Below, piece by piece: positions 1 through 5,386 of a DNA stretch of 5,386 nt. The stretch spans positions 32,352 through 37,737 of the forward strand of contig JAHZFJ010000036.1 in assembly GCA_019421365.1 (NCBI GenBank), given 5' to 3'. This DNA is from Lachnospiraceae bacterium. GTDB lineage: Bacteria > Bacillota > Clostridia > Lachnospirales > Lachnospiraceae. The first letter of the stretch is position 1. Every line of letters begins with the position of its first letter. Made by a program: the position numbers and the translations under genes. The notes beneath the pieces were generated by a model, which saw only the letters and a program-made list of their open reading frames with translations, had not been told where the DNA came from and ran no database searches.

Positions 1-212
1 ATATATTAGACAAGCATTTTTCGAATTATCATTTCCAAGAAGAAGTTATAGATAACGATGTGTTATTCGATTATAATTTATGTACGGGAAGAGCGCAATC
101 TAGAAATGCAATTAAACTGTTGGGTATGATTGGTTATAAGAAAGATATAATTGATCAAGCAACGAATGCGGCAAATGATTTCCTTGAAAAGGGAACATGG
201 GATACCATATAA
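1..212 (+). CDS. C-terminal fragment of a MutS-family (MutS domain V-type) ATPase; 5' end outside the window
   Basis: An open frame enters from the left edge (first full codon at 3) and ends at TAA 210-212, giving 69 residues. The visible tail contains NYHFQEEV, then DNDVLFDYNL, then GRAQSRNAIKLLGMIGY. This pattern (Asn-Tyr-His-Phe, an acidic turn, hydrophobic-FDY-x-L, G-x-A-x-SRNAI-x-LL-x-x-x-GY) resembles what follows the ATPase H-loop in stand-alone MutS domain V proteins. It corresponds to the segment ending GADKSYGIQVAKLAGVP in canonical MutS. The Walker motifs would lie upstream and cannot be seen. It is not the canonical MutS, which follows complete at 248, nor obviously MutS2, whose C-terminal Smr domain is missing. 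The gene ends 35 bases before mutS on the same strand, so co-transcription is likely. Family assignment rests on recalled motif similarity over a short fragment; its role in repair or recombination cannot be judged. Confidence 0.72.
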   Translation, partial: ILDKHFSNYHFQEEVIDNDVLFDYNLCTGRAQSRNAIKLLGMIGYKKDIIDQATNAANDFLEKGTWDTI

Positions 213-231
213 CATTGAAATACAAGGGAAA

Positions 232-239
232 AGGAAAGG
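232..239 (+). promoter_or_regulatory. Ribosome binding site of mutS
   Basis: AGGAAAGG lies 8 bases before ATG 248. It decides the start: the in-frame ATG at 197 has only a GGG at 191-193, three bases away, overlaps the upstream gene, and would add 17 lysine-rich residues that MutS proteins lack. Starting at 248 places the conserved TPMMQQY segment at residues 4-10, as expected near the family N-terminus. Confidence 0.8.
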
Positions 240-247
240 TTGATAAT

Positions 248-3001
248 ATGCAATTAACTCCAATGATGCAACAATATATGGAGATAAAGAACCAATATAA
301 AGATTGTATTCTGTTCTATCGCTTAGGAGATTTCTATGAGATGTTCTTTGAAGATGCAACAATCTGTGCGAAAGAATTAGAGATTACATTAACAGGAAAG
401 AATTATGGACAAGAGGAACGTGCACCTATGTGTGGCGTTCCTTATCATGCCGTTGAGGGTTATCTTAGTAAGATGATTAGTCGCGGTTATAAAGTTGCAA
501 TATGTGAGCAAGTAGAAGATCCAAAGCTTGCGAAAGGAATTGTAAAACGTGATGTGATTCGTATCGTTACACCAGGTACGAATTTGAATACGCAAGCACT
601 AGATGAAACAAAGAATAATTATCTCTGTGGTATCTTTTATTCAGAGAGTGGTATTGGCGTATCCTTTGTTGATATTACAACAGGTGACTACTATGTAACA
701 GAAGTTGATTCGAAGAAGAAACTTCTAGATGAAGTAAATAAGTTTCTTCCAACAGAAATTATCTGTAACGAGGCATTCTTAATTTCAGGGGTTGATATCG
801 TTGATTTAAGAGAACGTCTTAAGATTGCTATATCGTCACAAGAGTCATGGTATTTCGATGATGAGATGTGTAAGAATGGCCTGAAAGAACATTTTGCGGT
901 ATCCTCATTAGATGGGCTTGGATTACGGGATTATCAATACGGTGTTATAGCCGCTGGGGCTGTATTAAAGTATTTATATGAGACACAGAAGAATTCACTG
1001 TCACATCTTACACATATTCAACCATATATCACAAGTAAGTACATGCTTCTTGATAGTTCAACAAGAAGAAATCTAGAGTTAACAGAGACGTTACGAGAAA
1101 AACAAAAACGAGGTTCCCTATTATGGGTTCTAGATAAAACTAAGACAGCTATGGGGGCCAGATTACTTCGTAATTATGTTGAGCAGCCTTTAATTGACAT
1201 GGATTTAATCAAGGAAAGACTTGATTGTGTGGAAGAGATTAATCAATCTACAATCACTAGAGAGGAATTAAGAGAGTACTTAAATCCGATCTATGATTTA
1301 GAGCGTTTGATCAGTAAAGTAAGTTATAAGAGTGCAAATCCAAGAGATTTGATTGCCTTTCGGGCTTCATTATCTATGTTACCTTCCATCAAATATCTAC
1401 TATCTGATTTTACTTGTTCTTTATTGAAAGAGATTGACTCTGAATTAGATACTCTTGAAGATATCTGTTCTCTTATTACAAATTCAATCGACGAGGAACC
1501 ACCGATTTCGGTTAAAGAAGGTGGAATAATTAAAGAAGGATATAATGAGGAAGTGGACCGTCTTAGACGTGCTAAAACAGACGGTAAGTCATGGTTAGCT
1601 GATCTTGAAGCAAAGGAAAGAGAACAGACAGGGATTAAAAACCTTAAGATAAAGTTCAATAAAGTATTTGGTTATTATCTTGAAGTAACGAATTCCTATC
1701 AAAATATGGTTCCTGAAACCTGGACAAGAAAACAAACATTAGCAAATGCGGAAAGATATATTACTCCAGAACTGAAAGAATTAGAAGATATGATTCTTGG
1801 CGCTGAAGATAAATTATTTACCTTAGAATACAATTTATTCAGTGAAGTTCGTGATCAAATTGCAGAACAGGTAAAGCGTATACAGACTACAGCAAAAGCC
1901 GTTGCTAAGATTGATGTATTTGCTTCACTAGCATTTGTAGCTGAACGTAATAATTTTGTGAAACCTGAGATGAATGAAAGTGGAATGATCGATATTAAAA
2001 ACGGGCGCCATCCTGTAGTAGAGAAGATGATTAATAATGATTTATTCGTTGCTAATGACACTTTCTTAGACAATGAAGATAACCGTGTATCAATTATTAC
2101 AGGCCCCAATATGGCAGGTAAATCAACATACATGAGACAGACTGCATTGATTGTTTTAATGGCGCAAGTAGGAAGTTATGTGCCTGCAGAATACGCTAAG
2201 ATTGGTATAGTAGACCGTATCTTTACGAGAGTTGGTGCTTCTGATGATTTAGCATCTGGTCAAAGTACATTCATGGTAGAGATGACCGAGGTTGCTAATA
2301 TTCTTAGAAATGCAACGAAGAATAGTTTGTTAATCCTAGATGAAATTGGTCGAGGAACAAGTACATTTGATGGTTTGAGTATTGCATGGGCAGTAATTGA
2401 ACATATCAGTAATAAGAAGTTACTTGGTGCTAAGACGTTATTCGCGACTCATTATCATGAACTTACTGAATTAGAAGGTAAATTAAGTGGCGTAAACAAC
2501 TATTGTATCGCTGTTAAAGAACAAGGCGAAGACATTGTATTCCTTCGAAAGATTATCAAAGGTGGTGCTGATAAGAGTTATGGTATACAAGTTGCTAAAT
2601 TGGCCGGAGTTCCTGATGCTGTACTAAGTCGTGCTAGAGAAATCGTTGATGAATTAAGTAATAACGATATCACTTATAAAGTAAAACAGATGTCGGATTC
2701 TCTTCTTGATAAAGAGTGTCAAACTGCTTCAATTAATAATTATGCTTCAAATATTAATGAAGCTTCTGTAAGGGAAGACAATGAACAACAAGAAACACTT
2801 CAATCAGTTGATATAATTGATTCAAAAAAAGCTTCGGTGAATAAAAAGTCGAAGAAGGATTTAGATGGACAGATATCTTTCTTTACCGTAGATTCAACAA
2901 ATCAAGTAATAGAGGAAATTAGAAACTTAGATGTAGCTAATATGACACCAATGGACGCGATGAATATGTTATATCAGTTACAAAAACAGATCAAAGGATA
3001 G
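248..3001 (+). CDS. mutS: DNA mismatch repair ATPase MutS
   Basis: This 917-residue protein binds mispaired bases and small loops in newly replicated DNA and, on ATP binding, becomes a sliding clamp that recruits MutL. The mismatch-recognition domain spans about 1-115, with the Phe-x-Glu wedge as F29 and E31 in GDFYEMF. The connector covers roughly 123-250. Core/lever and clamp domains cover about 260-565. The ABC-type ATPase domain covers about 566-800: Walker A GPNMAGKST 619-627, signature SDDLASGQST 665-674, Walker B LLILDEIGRGTST 694-706, H-loop ATHYHE 733-738. A polar linker (about 811-872) leads to QISFF 875-879, a beta-clamp-binding type motif, then a helical C-terminus with MTPMDAMNMLYQLQ 899-912. 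The family is usually near 850-860 residues, and the extra length sits in the linker. No key residue is missing. It is followed 18 bases later by mutL. An A7 run lies at 2824-2830. Identification is essentially certain. Confidence 0.98.
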   Translation: MQLTPMMQQYMEIKNQYKDCILFYRLGDFYEMFFEDATICAKELEITLTGKNYGQEERAPMCGVPYHAVEGYLSKMISRGYKVAICEQVEDPKLAKGIVKRDVIRIVTPGTNLNTQALDETKNNYLCGIFYSESGIGVSFVDITTGDYYVTEVDSKKKLLDEVNKFLPTEIICNEAFLISGVDIVDLRERLKIAISSQESWYFDDEMCKNGLKEHFAVSSLDGLGLRDYQYGVIAAGAVLKYLYETQKNSLSHLTHIQPYITSKYMLLDSSTRRNLELTETLREKQKRGSLLWVLDKTKTAMGARLLRNYVEQPLIDMDLIKERLDCVEEINQSTITREELREYLNPIYDLERLISKVSYKSANPRDLIAFRASLSMLPSIKYLLSDFTCSLLKEIDSELDTLEDICSLITNSIDEEPPISVKEGGIIKEGYNEEVDRLRRAKTDGKSWLADLEAKEREQTGIKNLKIKFNKVFGYYLEVTNSYQNMVPETWTRKQTLANAERYITPELKELEDMILGAEDKLFTLEYNLFSEVRDQIAEQVKRIQTTAKAVAKIDVFASLAFVAERNNFVKPEMNESGMIDIKNGRHPVVEKMINNDLFVANDTFLDNEDNRVSIITGPNMAGKSTYMRQTALIVLMAQVGSYVPAEYAKIGIVDRIFTRVGASDDLASGQSTFMVEMTEVANILRNATKNSLLILDEIGRGTSTFDGLSIAWAVIEHISNKKLLGAKTLFATHYHELTELEGKLSGVNNYCIAVKEQGEDIVFLRKIIKGGADKSYGIQVAKLAGVPDAVLSRAREIVDELSNNDITYKVKQMSDSLLDKECQTASINNYASNINEASVREDNEQQETLQSVDIIDSKKASVNKKSKKDLDGQISFFTVDSTNQVIEEIRNLDVANMTPMDAMNMLYQLQKQIKG
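2870..2884 (+). other. Putative beta sliding clamp-binding motif QISFF in MutS
   Basis: Codons 875-879 encode QISFF, fitting the bacterial clamp-binding consensus (Q, aliphatic, S/D, L/F, F). It sits C-terminal to the ATPase domain after a linker of about 60 polar residues, the same relative place as the QLSFF-type motif known in Bacillus MutS. Clamp binding here is inferred from motif and position. Confidence 0.75.
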
Positions 3002-3008
3002 AAAGAAC

Positions 3009-3014
3009 GGTGAG
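3009..3014 (+). promoter_or_regulatory. Ribosome binding site of mutL
   Basis: GGTGAG lies 5 bases before ATG 3020. It can pair with the UCACC part of the 16S rRNA tail, a shifted register compared with the usual AGGAGG. The site lies wholly in the short gap after the mutS stop, so mutL has its own initiation signal on a shared transcript. Confidence 0.65.
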
Positions 3015-3019
3015 TAACA

Positions 3020-5209
3020 ATGGCAAAAATTGAGTTGTTAGACCAAAATACCATTAATCAGATTGCTGCAGGGGAAGTTATTGAACGCCCTGCAGCTGTT
3101 GTTAAGGAATTAATTGAGAATGCCATAGATGCCAAAGCCAATGCCATTACAGTAGAAATCAAAGAAGGTGGAATTAGCTTCATACGTATCACTGATAACG
3201 GCGGTGGAATTGCCAAAGATGATATCAAAGTTGCATTCCTTAGACACTCTACTAGTAAGATTCGCTCAGCACTTGACTTATTACATGTATCAAGTCTTGG
3301 GTTTCGAGGAGAAGCACTTTCAAGTATAGCGGCTATAGCACAAGTAGAACTAGTTACGAAAACACCTGGTGAATTAACAGGAATTCGATATGTAATCGAA
3401 GGTGGTGTTGAGAAAACCATGGAGGAGATTGGGTGCCCTGAGGGTACAACATTTTTAATTCGTAATCTTTTCTATAATACACCGGCAAGACGTAAGTTCT
3501 TGAAAAGTGCTACAACAGAAGCTTCTTATATAGGAGACATTATTGAAAGAATAGCTGTATCTCATCCTAATATTTCATTCAAATTCATGAGTAACAATCA
3601 AGTGAAACTACACACTTCTGGAAACGGTAATCTCAAAGACATTGTATATAATATCTATGGCCGTGAGATTGCATCTAATGTAGTAGAAGTGAAAGAGTCT
3701 AGCGAGAATGTTGAAGTGTATGGTTATATAGGGAAACCAATAATATCTCGTGGAAATAGAAATTATGAAAACTATTATATCAATGGGCGTTATGTAAAGA
3801 GTGCTATTATTACTAAGGCTATTGAAGAGGCATATAAAGCCTATACTATGTCACACAGATATCCATTTACTGCACTCCACCTTACTATACCAGGAGAATA
3901 TATTGATGTGAATGTTCATCCAACAAAGATGGAAATCCGATTCCGTAACAACGATGAAGTATATGGAATGGTGTATCACTCTATTAAGGACATACTAGCA
4001 GGGAAAGAATTGATACCAGCAGTTACCTTAGTGGAAGAGAAAGAAAAAGCAAAACGAATTGAGAATGTGCCAGAGCCATTTGAGAAGAGGCGTTTGCAAG
4101 AAATGAAACCAAGGTTTATTAATGATAAACCTAGTGTGCAAAACGAAGGATCTAGAGTAATAAGTTGCAATACTACAAATGTAGACAATACACAATCAAA
4201 ATATACAACAAGAGTAGAAAATAATTCGTTCGCGTCGAATAATAGTTCTACCAAAGTAGAAGCTGGTCAAAAAGCTCTTGTGAATAAAACAGAGATTGGT
4301 AAATTCGATACAATTATAAAGCATCCACATGAAGCAATAGCAGAGAATCTGCAAACAATCCGTGAAACTCCGGATTACAATATTACGCTTAATAAGAGTA
4401 ATGAGAGTAATGATGATCGTATTGCAATGCAAGATTTAAAGAATGATTCATTGCCTGAAGTAGAAGTAAATGAATCACAACCAGGTAAAGTGGAGGCAAA
4501 ATCGGAAAATGTGATTGTAGAGAATACTCTAAGTATTGAGAACACTGTAAAAGATGAGATGGAACAACTAGCTGAGAAAAAAGCAGAACAAATTAGTTTC
4601 TTTGAAGAAAAACTAATCTCTGAAGAAGCTAGAAGTAAACATCGAATTATAGGACAATTATTCAATACGTATTGGATTGTTGAATACGAAGAAAAGATGT
4701 TCATGATTGATCAGCATGCTGCACACGAAAAGGTTTTATATGAAAAACTTTTAGCTTCATATAAGAGCAAAGAAGTTGCCTCACAGATGTTACAGCCACC
4801 GATTATTTTATCTTTGTCTATGCGTGAAGAAGAGACTTTGAAGAAGCAAATGTCAGTATTGCAAGAGATTGGGTTTGAAATTGAACATTTTGGTGGGAAA
4901 GAATACTCGGTTCGTGCAATCCCTAACAACCTTTTAGGTATAGCAGAAAAAGACTACTTAATTGAGTTGATTGATTCATTAGTGGAAGAAAGCCATTCTA
5001 ATATTGTAGAATCCATATTAGAAAAAGCTGCGTCTATGTCTTGCAAAGCTGCAGTAAAAGGTAATAATAGATTATCCGTTGAGGAAGCCAATGCCTTGAT
5101 TGATCAATTATTACATCTTGAAAATCCATATCATTGTCCACATGGTAGACCAACAATAATCTCCATGAGTAAGTATGAGATCGAGAAGAAATTCAAACGT
5201 ATTGTATAA
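3020..5209 (+). CDS. mutL: DNA mismatch repair protein MutL, endonuclease type
   Basis: This 729-residue protein couples MutS mismatch recognition to strand removal. The N-terminal GHKL ATPase (about 1-330) shows NQIAAGEVIERPAAVVKE 13-30, with E30 the expected general base, N34 in ENAIDA, DNGGGI 59-64, the lid motif GFRGEAL 94-100, and the late lysine K303 in VNVHPTKMEIRF. A long linker (about 335-523), rich in Asn, Ser, Glu and Lys, separates it from the C-terminal dimerisation/nuclease domain (about 535-729). That domain has DQHAAHEKVLYE 564-575, matching the metal-binding endonuclease motif DQHA(X)2E(X)4E, SCK 674-676 in place of the usual ACR-type motif, CPHGRP 706-711, and FKR 725-727. 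It should therefore nick DNA itself, which fits a MutH-independent system. QISFF 524-528 precedes the nuclease domain. MutL proteins are often about 610-650 residues, and the surplus lies in the linker. Start ATG is supported by its RBS and the family N-terminus. Last gene before the terminator. Confidence 0.98.
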   Translation: MAKIELLDQNTINQIAAGEVIERPAAVVKELIENAIDAKANAITVEIKEGGISFIRITDNGGGIAKDDIKVAFLRHSTSKIRSALDLLHVSSLGFRGEALSSIAAIAQVELVTKTPGELTGIRYVIEGGVEKTMEEIGCPEGTTFLIRNLFYNTPARRKFLKSATTEASYIGDIIERIAVSHPNISFKFMSNNQVKLHTSGNGNLKDIVYNIYGREIASNVVEVKESSENVEVYGYIGKPIISRGNRNYENYYINGRYVKSAIITKAIEEAYKAYTMSHRYPFTALHLTIPGEYIDVNVHPTKMEIRFRNNDEVYGMVYHSIKDILAGKELIPAVTLVEEKEKAKRIENVPEPFEKRRLQEMKPRFINDKPSVQNEGSRVISCNTTNVDNTQSKYTTRVENNSFASNNSSTKVEAGQKALVNKTEIGKFDTIIKHPHEAIAENLQTIRETPDYNITLNKSNESNDDRIAMQDLKNDSLPEVEVNESQPGKVEAKSENVIVENTLSIENTVKDEMEQLAEKKAEQISFFEEKLISEEARSKHRIIGQLFNTYWIVEYEEKMFMIDQHAAHEKVLYEKLLASYKSKEVASQMLQPPIILSLSMREEETLKKQMSVLQEIGFEIEHFGGKEYSVRAIPNNLLGIAEKDYLIELIDSLVEESHSNIVESILEKAASMSCKAAVKGNNRLSVEEANALIDQLLHLENPYHCPHGRPTIISMSKYEIEKKFKRIV
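4589..4603 (+). other. Putative beta sliding clamp-binding motif QISFF in MutL
   Basis: Codons 524-528 encode QISFF at the end of the disordered linker, about 36 residues before the endonuclease motif. The pentapeptide is identical to that in MutS, but the codons differ (CAAATTAGTTTCTTT here, CAGATATCTTTCTTT there). In Bacillus MutL the known clamp motif lies inside the C-terminal domain and is more degenerate, so this N-terminal-side site is an inference from sequence and position. Confidence 0.55.
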
Positions 5210-5217
5210 AGGAGATC
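5208..5217 (+). promoter_or_regulatory. Orphan Shine-Dalgarno-like sequence after mutL
   Basis: AAAGGAGATC overlaps the last two bases of the mutL stop codon and is the strongest Shine-Dalgarno match in the window. No ATG or GTG follows at a usable distance. The only TTG (5229-5231) is immediately followed by TAG, and a terminator starts at 5240. It may be a remnant of a lost downstream gene or a chance match. Confidence 0.45.
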
Positions 5218-5239
5218 AGTTTAAGACTTTGTAGTAACT

Positions 5240-5288
5240 AAAAACGACAATAGAAAGTTTTGATAATTACTTTCTATTGTCGTTTTTT
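5240..5288 (+). terminator. Strong rho-independent terminator of the mutS-mutL unit
   Basis: A perfect inverted repeat pairs 5240-5258 with 5269-5287 (19 base pairs, including A-T pairs from the tail) around a 10-base loop, TTTGATAATT. The core stem is CGACAATAGAAAGT with its complement (14 pairs). It is followed by six T on the + strand and preceded by five A, so it could also stop minus-strand transcripts coming from the right. It starts 30 bases after the mutL stop and ends the transcription unit. Confidence 0.95.
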
Positions 5289-5331
5289 AAGTTATTAGTA
5301 TTTATGTATATTTATATAGCTTGATGTTTAC

Positions 5332-5386
5332 GGCTCTTTGTCAACTGTTGGGGCGCGAGGTACGTTGTACCCGCACCAATACTGAC
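5332..5386. mobile_element. Possible terminal inverted repeat of an ISL3-like insertion sequence, cut by the window edge
   Basis: After an A/T-rich spacer (5289-5331), the base composition changes abruptly at GGCTCTTTGTCAACTG (5332-5347) and becomes G/C-rich and hairpin-forming. The GGCTCTTTGTCAA start recalls the termini of ISL3-family elements, which begin with similar GGCTCTT- or GGGTCTTT-like ends and make 8-bp target duplications. No transposase is visible, because only 55 bases lie inside the window, and the other end cannot be seen. This is recalled resemblance rather than a match to a named element. A regulatory leader or other intergenic repeat remains possible. Confidence 0.33.
5348..5379. 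repeat. Imperfect hairpin in the G/C-rich right edge
   Basis: GGTAC (5359-5363) pairs with GTACC (5367-5371) around a GTT loop. The stem continues past a single bulged A (5358) with GCG (5355-5357) against CGC (5372-5374). After a small internal loop, TTGG (5348-5351) pairs with CCAA (5376-5379). The flank has only a GGC/A internal loop and no T-run, so it is not a terminator. It may be subterminal structure of an insertion sequence or an RNA leader element. Confidence 0.45.

Noticed and set aside
197..247. Upstream in-frame ATG extending MutS by 17 residues
   Set aside because: It overlaps the upstream coding region, its G-run is only three bases away, and the added lysine-rich residues do not match MutS N-termini. 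ATG 248 has a well-spaced RBS and aligns with the family start.
1324..1659. Antisense open frames within mutS and mutL, such as this one and 3058-3420
   Set aside because: They lie opposite strongly conserved coding sequence, have no RBS or family features, and are explained as shadows of the real genes.
4375..4520. Possible tandem repeat in the MutL linker
   Set aside because: Short echoes of Asn-Ser-Glu residues are seen, but no exact or regularly spaced DNA repeat, so it is low complexity and not a repeat array.
5313..5344. Minus-strand promoter built from TTGACA (5339-5344) and TATATA (5313-5318)
   Set aside because: The spacer is 20 bases, too long for a standard promoter, and hexamers at 17-19 bases match the -10 consensus poorly.
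5324..5386. Open frame from ATG 5324 to the window end (21 codons)
   Set aside because: No ribosome binding site precedes it, it runs across the composition boundary and the hairpin, and it is too short to judge.
5312..5386. Minus-strand open frames entering from the right edge (one ending at TAA 5312-5314, another at 5328-5330)
   Set aside because: Each is under 25 codons with no recognisable motif. A transposase tail is conceivable but cannot be supported from this length.

Overview
The window reads as an ordinary chromosomal segment of a low-GC Gram-positive bacterium, most likely a Clostridia/Lachnospiraceae-type Firmicute. The evidence is strongly A/T-rich DNA, A/T-ending codons, purine-rich Shine-Dalgarno sites, a MutL of the endonuclease type without any MutH, and QxSFF-type sliding-clamp motifs. 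The genus is not proven by the sequence; the resemblance to Lachnoclostridium-like genomes is an inference.

Three same-strand genes fill almost the whole window. Positions 1-212 hold the last 69 codons of a gene whose product resembles the C-terminal end of a MutS-family ATPase and whose start lies outside the window. After 35 bases comes mutS (248-3001, 917 residues), and after 18 more bases mutL (3020-5209, 729 residues). The tight spacing and the lack of any terminator between them suggest one transcription unit that ends at a very strong intrinsic terminator (5240-5288). The last ~100 bases hold no supported gene. From about 5332 the composition changes to a G/C-richer, hairpin-forming stretch beginning GGCTCTTTGTCAA, which may be the end of an ISL3-like insertion sequence, though this is tentative.

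MutS recognises mismatches and loops and, in its ATP state, becomes a sliding clamp that recruits MutL. This MutL has the full set of endonuclease motifs, so it should nick the nascent strand itself, as in Bacillus and eukaryotes, with no Dam/MutH system. Both proteins carry an identical QISFF pentapeptide that fits the beta sliding clamp-binding consensus. In each it follows a long, polar, probably disordered linker, which suggests both are tethered to the replication clamp.

I did not find a previously undescribed system here. The points most worth a second look are the paired clamp motifs, the MutS-like neighbour directly upstream of mutS, an orphan Shine-Dalgarno after mutL with no gene behind it, and the possible insertion-sequence boundary at the right edge.
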